This document shows positions 52,472 through 61,153 of a stretch of 64,000 nucleotides of DNA, in pieces (positions within the stretch are counted from its first letter, which is position 1; each line of letters starts with the position of its first letter). The notes below the pieces were generated by a model. That model was given only the letters and a program-made list of their open reading frames with translations, was not told the DNA's origin and searched no databases. The translations under genes were made by a program, and so were the position numbers. The DNA lies in NCBI RefSeq assembly GCF_023913515.1, contig NZ_CP099391.1, forward strand, positions 2,976,001-3,040,000. The letters run 5' to 3'. Source of the stretch: Natronococcus sp. CG52 (lineage in GTDB: Archaea; Halobacteriota; Halobacteria; Halobacteriales; Natrialbaceae).

Positions 52472-53383
52472 TTATCGGACGACGGTGACGGGAACCGTCG
52501 AGCGGCGAACGACCGACTCGGTCGTACTGCCGAGCAGCTTCTGCTTGAGCCCGGTTCGACCGTGACTCGCCACGACGACGAGGTCCGCGTCGGTCTCCTC
52601 CGCGCAGGTGACGATCGAGCTCACCACGTTTCCGGAGAGCGTTATCGTCGAGAGTCCGACGCCGTGTTCCGCCGCGATTTCGCGCGCCTCGTCGAACAGC
52701 CGCGAAATCGCTCGCTTCCGCCGCTGTTCGCCCGCGTTGAAATCGATCGAGGGACCGCTCGCCATCGAATCGTAGACGCCGGGACTCCCGACTTTGTCGA
52801 CGTGTAGAACCGTCAGGTCGGCGCCGGGATAGACCGAGCACGCGTGCTCGACGGCTTCCCAGGAGCGCGTCGATCCGTCGATCGGAACGAGCACCCGGTG
52901 GGGCCGCTCGTCGGCGTCCTCGGCCGGGGCGGCTTCTGGGATTTCGGGAGTCTCTCCGTCCGGCCGGGGTAAGACCGGGACCGGCAACTCGGTTTCGGCC
53001 GTCAACCGGTGGGCGTGATCTCCGGAGAGGAGTTTGATCCACCGGCTGCCCGGTCGCGGCGTGAACCCGATGGCCGTCGCGTCGAACGCCGCGGCGGCGT
53101 CGAGGATTTCGTCGACGACGTCCGGACCGTACCGAAGCTCCGTCCGCACCTCGTGTGCGGTGTCGCCGAGCCGATCGCGGACGATCTCGAAGATCGCCTC
53201 GGCTTGCTGGCGTCTGGCGTCGAACGGCGCCTTGTCCGGTCCGCCCTCCGTCTTCTCGATGACGTGCACGACGACCACGTCCCCGTCCGGTTCGAGGGAG
53301 GGTTCCACCGCCTCGCACGTCGTTTCGGCGTCGCTCTCTTCGGCGATCGGCAGCAGGATGCGCTCGAACACCGGCTGCGTCAT
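52472..53383 (-). CDS. Tandem universal stress protein (two Usp domains)
   Basis: A 303-residue protein of two Usp domains: FERILLPIAEESDAETTCEA (first, about 1-140) and HRVLVPIDGSTRSWEAVEHA (second, about 160-303), the latter ending with the ATP signature ASHGRTGLKQKLLGSTTES and VPVTVVR. The first domain has lost the glycine-rich ATP signature, so only the second should bind nucleotide. It overlaps the start of the Lrp-TrkA gene by ATGA and lies 51 nt before the antiporter gene. Confidence 0.85.
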   Translation of the reverse strand: MTQPVFERILLPIAEESDAETTCEAVEPSLEPDGDVVVVHVIEKTEGGPDKAPFDARRQQAEAIFEIVRDRLGDTAHEVRTELRYGPDVVDEILDAAAAFDATAIGFTPRPGSRWIKLLSGDHAHRLTAETELPVPVLPRPDGETPEIPEAAPAEDADERPHRVLVPIDGSTRSWEAVEHACSVYPGADLTVLHVDKVGSPGVYDSMASGPSIDFNAGEQRRKRAISRLFDEAREIAAEHGVGLSTITLSGNVVSSIVTCAEETDADLVVVASHGRTGLKQKLLGSTTESVVRRSTVPVTVVR

Positions 53384-54162
53384 CGGCGGACACCTCCGCG
53401 TTCCGCGCCGACGAACGCGCGAATCGTTTCGTCCTCGACGCCGCCGCAGGAGAACACCGTCACGACGTCGGCCGGCCGGATCGTCGTGTCCCCGTGCGGG
53501 GTGAGCAGCTCGTCGTCGCGGGTGATCGAGACGACGAGCGGATCCTCGTCGAGGAGCCCGTTCTCGGCCGCGTCGGAGAGCGCGACGCCCGCGATCGGCG
53601 CGTCGGACTGTACCGTCAACTCGACGACCTCGGAGTCCCCCGAGAGGTCGATGAAGGTGGCGGGAATCGCCGACCGCGTCCCGTCGGGACCGAACGGTTC
53701 GTACGCGCGCACCTCGTCGTTCTCGACGAGCATCTCGTCTTCGATCTCGATCCCGATCTCCGAGAGGGTCGTCCCGATGCGACGGAGGTCTCGAGCGTTT
53801 TCCCCGACGGCGAGGACGTGAAAGTTCCGGCGGCCGCCCATCAGTATCCGGACGTTGACGGCGCCCGGGATCTGGTAGGCGGCGCGCGCGGCCGTCTTCC
53901 GGTCCGCGAACGGGACGCTACACATGAAGAGCGTCGCCAGGCGCCCGTCGGTTCGTTCGAGGTCGACGTGGGCGTGATAGCCCGTGATGACGCCGCGCTC
54001 CTCGAGCCGCTCGATGCGGTTCCGGACGGTTCCCGGCGAGACGTCGATTCGGTCGGCGATGACCGGCGCTGACGCGTCTCGAGCGTCGGCCATTAACTCG
54101 TAGAGGATTCGCCGATCGAGCTCGTCGAGTTGGTACGCCGAACCGGATGGATGGTTCGCCAT
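53380..54162 (-). CDS. Lrp/AsnC-family regulator with TrkA-C (RCK C-terminal) domain
   Basis: A 260-residue regulator. Residues 12-60 are the Lrp helix-turn-helix (LDELDRRILYELMADARDAS, VSPGTVRNRIERLEERGVIT), followed by the RAM domain (about 70-150). The last 95 residues form a TrkA-C domain (VVELTVQSDAPIAGVALSD, TTIRPADVVTVFSCGG) that normally binds a small effector in ion channels. It is probably the controller of the antiporter operon it heads. The promoter lies in the 222-nt gap before 54385, shared with a divergent gene. Confidence 0.85.
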   Translation of the reverse strand: MANHPSGSAYQLDELDRRILYELMADARDASAPVIADRIDVSPGTVRNRIERLEERGVITGYHAHVDLERTDGRLATLFMCSVPFADRKTAARAAYQIPGAVNVRILMGGRRNFHVLAVGENARDLRRIGTTLSEIGIEIEDEMLVENDEVRAYEPFGPDGTRSAIPATFIDLSGDSEVVELTVQSDAPIAGVALSDAAENGLLDEDPLVVSITRDDELLTPHGDTTIRPADVVTVFSCGGVEDETIRAFVGAERGGVRR

Positions 54163-54384
54163 CGGTGCTCACCGACCGCCCAAATAGCGAGCGAGTGCAT
54201 GAACCTACCTCTTGCAAGCGGAAGTATCCCGGAGTAAATCAGCGCATACTGAGACGTATCTGATCTATTACCAAATGACGAAACCCGACGAGCATCCGAG
54301 GAGACTCCTCGAGGTCGGATCGGCGTCTCGCGGCGCCGCCTCTCGACACGGAGGTTAAACCGCCTCGAGACGTACACCGGAACG

Positions 54385-54798
54385 ATGGACGACGAGGACC
54401 CGTCAGCGATTCGCTCGATCGCCGTCTCGCCGGACGACGCCGTCGACGCCTTCGTCTACGGCCGGGAGAACCCCGGAGAGGCCGTCCTTCGCGTGACGCC
54501 GCCGTTCCACGGCCGGATGCGAGCCCGGATCCACGTCTACCGCGTCGACGACGCGCACCTCACCGGCGCGGTCCACCTCTCGCCCGACGACGTCATCGAG
54601 GACGACGTACTGGCGGCGTATCCCCGCCTCGAGAACGCACTCGAGGACGCTGCGCCGGACGAAACCGAGGAGGTTCGAAAGCGACACGCCGAACGGGTCG
54701 GGGCGTGGCAGGAGCGAGCACGGAAGGCGATCGTCGAGACGGTTGCTCTCGAAACCGCCGACGGGTCACGCCGAGTCGACCTCAAATCCCTCGGCTAA
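54385..54798 (+). CDS. Conserved haloarchaeal protein of unknown function
   Basis: A 137-residue acidic soluble protein. It contains AVDAFVYGRENPGEAVLRVT, PPFHGRMRARIHVYR and HLTGAVHLSPDDVIEDDVLA before a long amphipathic helix (about 95-125). I know no function for this family; the mix of beta strands and a C-terminal helix fits a small alpha/beta domain. It diverges from the Lrp-TrkA-C operon and is probably monocistronic. Confidence 0.65.
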   Translation: MDDEDPSAIRSIAVSPDDAVDAFVYGRENPGEAVLRVTPPFHGRMRARIHVYRVDDAHLTGAVHLSPDDVIEDDVLAAYPRLENALEDAAPDETEEVRKRHAERVGAWQERARKAIVETVALETADGSRRVDLKSLG

Positions 54799-54930
54799 CG
54801 AAACTGGTTACGGTTCCGAGAAATCTTCGAACGCTGAGTGCGATGTCCCCGCGAGTCGGTGTGTAGCACCACACTTTCACTTTCACTCCGGACGGATCGG
54901 TTTGACGTACTGTCAATCGAACTGGTAGGT

Positions 54931-55140
54931 ATGACGCTAATCGTGGACCGAATGGAGGATCGGAGCGAGCGAGACGAACTGGCAGAGACCCGATCGACCG
55001 TCGAGGCGGAGCGACAGCGTATCGACGTCACTGACCTGCACGCGGACGGCATCTCGGAGTTCGTCGACGCGAACGTCGATACCGACGCCGTTTCGCTCGA
55101 GCACCGCGGCGCTCGAACGTTCCTCGTGCTCGAGAACTGA
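54931..55140 (+). CDS. Small acidic protein of unknown function
   Basis: A 69-residue protein (MTLIVDRMEDRSERDELAET ... TFLVLEN). Its composition matches real genes here. A second ATG seven codons in (54952) could also be the start; the first is kept as it follows GGTAG. No domain is recognised, but the end SLEHRGARTFLVLEN looks like paired beta strands. It runs toward dhaM, read from the other strand, with 50 nt between stops. Moderate confidence only. Confidence 0.5.
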   Translation: MTLIVDRMEDRSERDELAETRSTVEAERQRIDVTDLHADGISEFVDANVDTDAVSLEHRGARTFLVLEN

Positions 55141-55190
55141 GGGGACCGACCGGGTGGCCGGGCTTCGCCACTTTCGACCGCGCCAGCGTG

Positions 55191-55574
55191 CTACACCTTC
55201 GAAACGTCGGCTGCACTTTCCGCCGCCTGGCGAACCGTCTCGACGGTCGCGCTCGGCGACGTCGCCGCCACGGCCGCGTTGAGTGCCCCCTCGAGGATCG
55301 GCGCGTCGGCGATGGCCACCTCGCCGACGGCGGCCTCCTCGATCGCGAGTTCGGCGTTCATCACGGCGCTGCCGAGATCGACGAGGACGACGACGCCGTG
55401 TTCGCGTCCGACGGCCTCGATCGCCTCCCGGATCGGTCCCGGGGTCGTCCCGATTCGACCGTCTTCCGTCCCGCCGACGGCCTCGATTCGGGCATCGCCA
55501 CCCATCTCCTGGGCGATCTCGCGGATGCCGTCGGCGGCCCGTCGACTGTGTGAGACGACGACGATACCGACCAT
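55191..55574 (-). CDS. dhaM: Dihydroxyacetone kinase phosphotransfer subunit DhaM
   Basis: A 127-residue EIIA-mannose-like domain. MVGIVVVSHSRRAADGIREI carries the phosphorylated His9; GTTPGPIREAIEAV, GVVVLVDLGSAVMNAELAIE and ADAPILEGALNAA follow. DhaM passes phosphate from PEP via EI and HPr to DhaL. Its start overlaps the dhaL stop by one base. It is the single-domain form, so the cell must supply PtsI and HPr from elsewhere; they are not in this window. Confidence 0.9.
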   Translation of the reverse strand: MVGIVVVSHSRRAADGIREIAQEMGGDARIEAVGGTEDGRIGTTPGPIREAIEAVGREHGVVVLVDLGSAVMNAELAIEEAAVGEVAIADAPILEGALNAAVAATSPSATVETVRQAAESAADVSKV

Positions 55575-56299
55575 CAGGCACCTCCACTGTCGTCGTCGAC
55601 GGCGGCCTCCTCCAGTTCCTCGGGGTCGACGTCCGCTTCGGCGTCCATCTCGACGTCGCCGTCCAGATACTCCGCGGCGACCTCGAACACCTCCTCGAGC
55701 AGATAGAGCGTGCTCGTCGCACCGGGGTCCTGGTGGCCGACGGATCGCCAGCCGAGGTACGACGCACGCCCCTTCCTGGCCCGTATCGGCGTGGTAAACG
55801 CGACGCCACGCTGGGCGGCGTCGACGGCCCTTCCGAGCGCCTCGAGAGGCTCGCAGTCGTCGACCTCGATCGATTTCTTGTAGGTGTGGACCGCCGGCGT
55901 GAGCGCGTCGACCATCGTCTTGTCGCCGACGGACGCCTTCCCCCGCTCCTCGACCGTCTCGAGGTATCGTTCGGCGAACGCGACCGTCGTCTCGTCGGTG
56001 ATCCCGTCCTCGAGTTCCTGGCTCGCCTTCATCAACGAGCCGCCGTAGAGCGGCCCGGAGGCGCCGCCGACCTCCGAGACGAGCGCGACGCCGGTCGTCT
56101 TGACGAGCTCCGCGGGTTCGTCGTCGGCGTCCTCGAGCCGTTCCAGGGCGGCCTGAAACCCGCGATTCATGTTCGCACCGTGGTCCGCGTCGCCGATCGC
56201 GGAGTCCAGTTCGGTCAGGTGGGTTTTCTCCGCTTCGAACCGATCTGCGGCCGCCTCGACCGCTTCGCGGACCGCCTCGGACTGGGTTTCCCGATCCAT
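55574..56299 (-). CDS. dhaL: Dihydroxyacetone kinase ADP-binding subunit DhaL
   Basis: A 241-residue DhaL. The nucleotide and Mg site is LDSAIGDADHGANMNRGF; further blocks are VGGASGPLYGGSLMKASQEL, GDKTMVDALTPAVHTY and KGRASYLGWRSVGHQDPGA, all typical. DhaL keeps ADP bound and phosphorylates dihydroxyacetone held by DhaK. The usual length is about 210; the extra acidic C-terminus (about 215-241) fits halophilic adaptation. It sits 7 nt after dhaK and 1 nt overlapping dhaM. Confidence 0.92.
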   Translation of the reverse strand: MDRETQSEAVREAVEAAADRFEAEKTHLTELDSAIGDADHGANMNRGFQAALERLEDADDEPAELVKTTGVALVSEVGGASGPLYGGSLMKASQELEDGITDETTVAFAERYLETVEERGKASVGDKTMVDALTPAVHTYKKSIEVDDCEPLEALGRAVDAAQRGVAFTTPIRARKGRASYLGWRSVGHQDPGATSTLYLLEEVFEVAAEYLDGDVEMDAEADVDPEELEEAAVDDDSGGA

Positions 56300-56306
56300 T
56301 CTGATC

Positions 56307-57314
56307 TCACCGATCCTCCGTGACGGTCAGTCCGGGCGTTTCGGCCGGAGCGGCGAGCAACTCCTTCAGTTCGTCGTCGAGTTCGAGTACCGTGATCGAG
56401 CAACCCATCATGTCGAGCGAGGTCATGTAGTCGCCGACCCAGGCGTCCCACGTCTCCAGTCCGCGATCGTCGAGCAGGTCCTGCAACCGGCGATTGACGA
56501 CGTAGAGCTCCATCAGGGGTGTGCCCCCCATCCCGTTGACGATGGTCGCGACCTCCGCGCCAGACTCGAGGTCGAGGTCCTCGAGCACGGTTTCGGTGAG
56601 GCGGTCCGTGATCTCGTCGGCGGACATGATCTCCGTGCGTTCGGTCCCCGGTTCGCCGTGAATGCCGATTCCGAGTTCGATCTCGTCCTCGCCGAGGTCG
56701 AACGTCGGCTCGCCCTTTTCGGGCGTGACACACGACGTGAGCGCCATTCCCATCGTTCCAACGCGATCGTTCGTCTTCTCGGCGACGCGTTTGATCTCCT
56801 CGAGATCGCCGCCCCGCCGAGCCATCGCACCCGCGACCTTGTGGACGAATATCGTGCCGCAGACGCCGCGGCGGCCCGACGTGTACAGTGAGTCCTCGAC
56901 GGCGACGTCGTCGTTGACGACGACGTACTCGACGTCCGCATCGGCCTCCATCTCCGCCATCTCGATGGCCGTCTCGAAGTTCATCACGTCCCCCTCGTAG
57001 TTCTTGACGACGCAGAGGACGCCCTCGCCGCCGTCACAGGCCTGGATCATCTCGCTCAACTGGTCGGCCGTCGGCGACGTGAACACCTCACCGGCGGCCG
57101 CGCCGTCGAGCATTCCGTCACCGATGTAGCCCGCGTGGGTCGGCTCGTGTCCGCTCCCGCCTCCGGAGACGAGACCGACTTTCCCCTCTACGGGAGCGTC
57201 GGCTCGGACGACGACCTCCGTCCCCTCGAGTCGCCGCAGTTCCGGATGGGCTGCGACCATTCCCTCGAGCATTTCGTCGACGACCGTTTCGGGATCGTTG
57301 ATCAGTTTCTTCAT
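56307..57314 (-). CDS. dhaK: Dihydroxyacetone kinase substrate-binding subunit DhaK
   Basis: A 335-residue DhaK. VGLVSGGGSGHEPTHAGYIG holds the substrate loop and the covalent hemiaminal His is His219 in LGIGIHGEPG. VLCVVKNYEGDVMNFE and RRGVCGTIFVHKVAGAMA are conserved blocks. With DhaL and DhaM it converts dihydroxyacetone to its phosphate, a step in glycerol-type metabolism known in haloarchaea. It is the first gene of dhaKLM. An AT-rich region with TGTATACCCATAC just upstream is the likely promoter. Confidence 0.93.
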   Translation of the reverse strand: MKKLINDPETVVDEMLEGMVAAHPELRRLEGTEVVVRADAPVEGKVGLVSGGGSGHEPTHAGYIGDGMLDGAAAGEVFTSPTADQLSEMIQACDGGEGVLCVVKNYEGDVMNFETAIEMAEMEADADVEYVVVNDDVAVEDSLYTSGRRGVCGTIFVHKVAGAMARRGGDLEEIKRVAEKTNDRVGTMGMALTSCVTPEKGEPTFDLGEDEIELGIGIHGEPGTERTEIMSADEITDRLTETVLEDLDLESGAEVATIVNGMGGTPLMELYVVNRRLQDLLDDRGLETWDAWVGDYMTSLDMMGCSITVLELDDELKELLAAPAETPGLTVTEDR

Positions 57315-57612
57315 GAAATATCGTCACGTGTATTGTATACCCATACCACGATAAGAGTTGTTTGCTATGAGGGGTCTCGCCCGAGGCTCGTGGCAGGAGC
57401 CGGAGGATGTCGCGTCGAGCGAATCCACACGCACAGCCGCTCCGAAAGCGCATCCCACGTCCCGGAACCGACCTCAACAACCTCGGCGTCGGATCCCGAC
57501 ACGACCTCGCCAACGGACTCGTTCTCCGCGTTCCGACGCTCTCCGTTCGCGACCTGTCCGTCTCACGACTGCTCCCCCGGGGCGTTTTTACGGCGGTCGT
57601 CGGACGACTCGT

Positions 57613-58722
57613 ATGACGAACGCTCGAGACGGGATCGACGACGGTCGAACTTCGGGGACCGACTCGAGAGCGATCACGACGACAGCTATCGGTCAGCGAG
57701 AGGACACTGCCGAGGGAAACGGAACGCGTCTCGAACGAGGTTCGATGCGACGTGACGTTCTCGAGCGAACCGCCGGACTCGCCGCCGCTGGCGCGACCGG
57801 CGCGGTAGGGTCAGCCGGTGCGACGGATCGCGAACCGGACGCCGAACCGGGTGGCCGAACCGATGCACCACAGGACGACGTCGACGACCTGCCGCTGATC
57901 GACGCGCACACTCACCTGATTCCCGAAGCGACGCTTGATCGAGAGCCGCTCTCCGCCGAGGGACTGGTGTCCTGGATGGACGAGAACGGGATCGATCGCG
58001 CCGTCGTTCTGGCGCTCGACTCCCCCGAGAGCTACCCGGTCCCCGCCTCGAGTCCGTGGGTACTCGAGCAGGTCGGGTCCTATCCCGATCGCCTCGTTCC
58101 GTTCTGTACGGTCGATCCGCGAACCCTCGTTTACGGGCCCGACACCGCCGAAGCGCTGCTCGAGCGGTACGTCGACCGGGGAGCCCGCGGCTTCGGCGAA
58201 CTGAAAGCCGGTGTCCCGATCGACGACTCGCGCCTCGAGACGATCTACGAACTGTGCGCCGAGTACGACCTGCCGATCCTCTTCCACACCGACGAGAAGG
58301 CGATGATGGACGAGGTCGGCCTCCCGCGACTCGAGTCCGTACTCGCCTCGTTTCCCGAGGTCGACTTCATCGCGCACGCTCACGGCTGGTGGTCGCACAC
58401 CGCCGCGGACGTCAGCGAGGCTGACCTTGGCAGATACCCGGAAGGCGAGATCGACGAACCCGGCCGCGTCCCGGACCTGCTCGCGGAGTACGACAACGTC
58501 TACGGCGATCTCTCCGGACTGTCCGGATGGAACGCGCTCTCCCGCGACGAGACGTTCGCCCAGCCGTTTCTCGAGACACACGCCGATCAGCTGGTGTTCG
58601 GCACCGACTACCTCCACCCCGGTCAGGAGACCCCGCAGTTCGACCTGTTCGAGCGGTTCGAACTCGAGGAATCGGCGTGGGCGGATATTCGGTACCGCAA
58701 CCTCGTCGATCTGCTCCGATGA
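57613..58722 (+). CDS. Probable Tat-exported amidohydrolase (TIM-barrel metal-dependent hydrolase)
   Basis: A 369-residue protein. The N-terminus has a polar stretch and then MRRDVLERTAGLAAAGATGA, which looks like a twin-arginine or lipoprotein-like signal, so the protein probably leaves the cytoplasm; a start at 57745 would put that signal at the very N-terminus. The catalytic part has LIDAHTHLIPE (HxH), ILFHTDEKAM, DFIAHAHGWW and LVFGTDYLHPG (metal Asp), the amidohydrolase-2 pattern. An exported member of this family is uncommon. Substrate unknown. It is not in an operon with dhaKLM, from which it is divergent. Confidence 0.7.
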   Translation: MTNARDGIDDGRTSGTDSRAITTTAIGQREDTAEGNGTRLERGSMRRDVLERTAGLAAAGATGAVGSAGATDREPDAEPGGRTDAPQDDVDDLPLIDAHTHLIPEATLDREPLSAEGLVSWMDENGIDRAVVLALDSPESYPVPASSPWVLEQVGSYPDRLVPFCTVDPRTLVYGPDTAEALLERYVDRGARGFGELKAGVPIDDSRLETIYELCAEYDLPILFHTDEKAMMDEVGLPRLESVLASFPEVDFIAHAHGWWSHTAADVSEADLGRYPEGEIDEPGRVPDLLAEYDNVYGDLSGLSGWNALSRDETFAQPFLETHADQLVFGTDYLHPGQETPQFDLFERFELEESAWADIRYRNLVDLLR

Positions 58723-58833
58723 GCGGAGCGACCGATCGGGAACCCGCGTTCGGCGATCCGCTCGTGTCGGCGGGACGACGAGCCTGCCCATTCGGCGCCA
58801 ACCTATTTACGTCAATTCGGTGGCTAGTATCAC

Positions 58834-59082
58834 ATGGCCGAAACAACCGATTACAAAGAGGACGTCTCCCGCGACGAAGCAGCAGATCTGTTGCAGGAAC
58901 TCGCCCGCGAGATCCGTGGCGAGGGTCCGGCCGACGTGCACGTGGGAAACAAGACGTTGGCGCTGAGCCCGGCATCCGTTCTCGAGTACGGCATCGAAGT
59001 CGAGGAGCGATCGCCGATGCTCGGCGGCAACCGCGAGGAGCTCACCGTGACGCTCGAGTGGGAAGTCGAAGACGAAACGTAG
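58834..59082 (+). CDS. Amphi-Trp domain protein
   Basis: An 82-residue protein matching the amphi-Trp family: VSRDEAADLLQELAREIRGE, an extended strand, then ELTVTLEWEVEDE with the conserved Trp near the end. Such proteins bind to membranes or partner proteins, but their function is unknown. No signal or transmembrane segment. It is preceded by TTTACG about 25 nt upstream of the ATG, a possible box A. It lies 18 nt before a repetitive stretch behind the rhodanese gene. Confidence 0.75.
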   Translation: MAETTDYKEDVSRDEAADLLQELAREIRGEGPADVHVGNKTLALSPASVLEYGIEVEERSPMLGGNREELTVTLEWEVEDET

Positions 59083-59099
59083 ACCGACGCTAGCTTCGC

Positions 59100-59340
59100 A
59101 CGTCGCAGTTCCGGACTGATTTGTTTTGGGCGGTTTCGTCACGTCGTTCAGTCGCTTCGTTCGCTGCGCTCACTCTCCCGCGCCTTTCTCGTGAGTCACG
59201 TCCGTTCCTCGCTCGTGTTCTCCGAGGGCTTCACTCCGTTCAGTCGCCGCCCTCGCCTTACTCACGGGTCACCGACGCTCCCCGTTCGCTTTTTCGAGGG
59301 CACCTTCGTTACACTCAGTCGCCCTCGCCTTTCTCTATCG
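59100..59340 (-). repeat. Degenerate repeats of the rhodanese gene 3' end
   Basis: The end of the rhodanese gene (minus strand) reads GAGAAAGGCGAGGGCGACTGA. Similar pieces recur behind it: GAGTAAGGCGAGGGCGGCGACTGAACG near 59243-59270 and GAGAAAGGCGCGGGAG then AGCGACTGAACG near 59148-59192. Each carries the same stop context, as expected if the gene's 3' end was copied in tandem and then decayed. No gene is seen in 59083-59314 otherwise. Confidence 0.55.
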
Positions 59341-60205
59341 GCGCCCGGATCAAATTCCCCCACTCCGTCCACGATCCGTCGTAGTTGTGGACGTCCTCGT
59401 ACTCGAGCAACTCGTGGAGCGCGAACCACGCGATCGCGGAGCGCTCGCCGACGCGACAGTAGGTGACGACCGTCTCGTCGCCGTCGATCCCCTCGTCGGC
59501 GTACATTTCTTCGAGTTCGTCGGGCCCTTTGAACCGACCGTCGTCGCGCAGGTTCGTCTTCACCGGGACGTTCGATGCGCCGGGGATGTGACCGCCGCGC
59601 TGGGCGGTCTCCTGCAGCCCTTCGGGGGCGATGATCTCTCCCGAGAACTCCTCGGGCGAGCGGACGTCGACCATCGGAATGCCGGCTTCACGGGCTTTAT
59701 CGACGTCGTCCTGGTAGGCGCGGATATTCTCGAACGGACCCTTGGCGGTGTACTCGACGGCGTCGAAACCGGGTTCTTCGTCAGTGAGCTGGTAGTCCTC
59801 GTTCACCCAGTAATCCTTCCCGCCGTCGAGGATGCGGGCGTCGTCGTGGCCGTAATACTTGAACTCCCAGTAGGCGAACAGCGCGAACCAGTTGGGGATC
59901 CAGCCGTTGCCGTAGAAGACGACCGTCGAGTCCTCGCTGATCCCGTGTTCGCCGACGACGGCCTCGAAGTCGTCCTTCTTGAGGATGTCCCGCTGATCCT
60001 GATCGGAGAGGTCCTCGTCCCACTGCATTCCGATCGCGCCGGGAATGTGGCCCTCGTCGTACCGAGAGGGGAAGTCGCCCTCGTCGGGCGATTCGGGACT
60101 GTTGACCTCCACGAGACGGTAGCCGGGATCGTCGTCTTGGAACTCGTCCAGGTGGTCTTCGACCCAATCCGCCGAAACTAGAACGTCGGTGTCGTGCTCG
60201 GACAT
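59315..60205 (-). CDS. Thiosulfate sulfurtransferase (two-domain rhodanese)
   Basis: A 296-residue two-domain rhodanese. Domain 1 (about 1-140) has LVEVNSPESP and HIPGAIGMQWDEDL but no active cysteine; domain 2 (about 160-290) has VDVRSPEEFSGEII, HIPGASNVPVKTNL and the active Cys in VVTYCRVGERSA. It moves sulfur from thiosulfate or mercaptopyruvate to acceptors such as cyanide or thiols. Complete at both ends. It is divergent from the fumarylacetoacetase-like gene. Confidence 0.9.
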   Translation of the reverse strand: MSEHDTDVLVSADWVEDHLDEFQDDDPGYRLVEVNSPESPDEGDFPSRYDEGHIPGAIGMQWDEDLSDQDQRDILKKDDFEAVVGEHGISEDSTVVFYGNGWIPNWFALFAYWEFKYYGHDDARILDGGKDYWVNEDYQLTDEEPGFDAVEYTAKGPFENIRAYQDDVDKAREAGIPMVDVRSPEEFSGEIIAPEGLQETAQRGGHIPGASNVPVKTNLRDDGRFKGPDELEEMYADEGIDGDETVVTYCRVGERSAIAWFALHELLEYEDVHNYDGSWTEWGNLIRAPIEKGEGD

Positions 60206-60312
60206 GCGACGGTGGCTCCGACGAGTAGCAGCAAAAACGTAACACGGGACGGAACGACACGTTCGAAATCAAACCGTTAGCTCTACGCGGCTGGACGTCG
60301 CGATTCCCCCCA

Positions 60313-61035
60313 ATGCGACTCGCGAGGATCGCGACCCCCGACGGACCGGTTACCGGACGATACGAGGACGGCGTCGTGCACGCCGACGACGGCAGCTACG
60401 AGGTCGGCACCGACGGCAAACTGCTCCCGCCCTGCGAGCCCTCGGCGCTGTACTGCGTCGGCCGTAACTACGCGGCGACCCTGGCGCAGATGGAGTACGA
60501 CCGGCCCGAGGAGCCCGACTTCTTCATCAAGCCGCCGGCGTCGCTGCTGGCCCACGAAGAGCCGGTCCCCTACCCACACTTTACGAACGAGTTGACCTAC
60601 GCGGGCGAACTCGCCGCCGTCATCGACGAGCGCTGCCACGATGTCTCAGAGTCCGAGGCGGCCGACGTCGTGCGCGGCTACACGATCATGAACGACGTGG
60701 ACGCGCTCGACCAGCAGGGTCGGACCGCGCGGAAGGCCTTCGACGGCTCCGGGCCGCTCGGCCCGTGGCTCGAGACGGACCTCGATCCCACGAGGATCGA
60801 CATGCACACGGACGTCGGCGGCGAGCGCCGCCAGGAGGCGAACACGGAGCTGATGCTGTTCGACCCCTACGAAGTCGTCGCCTACCTCTCGCGACGGTTC
60901 ACCTTCCGTCCCGGCGACGTCGTCGCATTCGGCAGCCCCGCCAACCCCGGACTCGTCGAACCCGGTGAAACGGTCGAGATCACCTACGAGGGCGTCGGAA
61001 CCCTCCGGAATACGGTCGTCGATCCGAGCGAATGA
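60313..61035 (+). CDS. Fumarylacetoacetate hydrolase family protein with one changed metal ligand
   Basis: A 240-residue FAH-fold protein. YCVGRNYAATLAQ, FFIKPPASLLAHEEPV, TYAGELAAVIDE, GYTIMNDVDALDQQ and DVVAFGSPANPGLVEPG follow the family order. The first metal Glu of the usual E-x-E motif is Ala here (YAGEL), while the second Glu and the Asp of NDVDALD remain. Family members are hydrolases, decarboxylases or hydratases on 2-keto acids. The loss suggests a weakened or different metal site. Start ATG 60313 is unambiguous. Confidence 0.75.
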   Translation: MRLARIATPDGPVTGRYEDGVVHADDGSYEVGTDGKLLPPCEPSALYCVGRNYAATLAQMEYDRPEEPDFFIKPPASLLAHEEPVPYPHFTNELTYAGELAAVIDERCHDVSESEAADVVRGYTIMNDVDALDQQGRTARKAFDGSGPLGPWLETDLDPTRIDMHTDVGGERRQEANTELMLFDPYEVVAYLSRRFTFRPGDVVAFGSPANPGLVEPGETVEITYEGVGTLRNTVVDPSE

Positions 61036-61153
61036 ACCGACTCGATCGACGGTCTGCAGGGAGGCGGCGACGAGTTCGACGCTCTCGAGATCGAGTGACC
61101 GCCTCGAATCCGGGAAAGCAACGCACTTCCGCACTCGGCCCGTCTCCGCTGAC

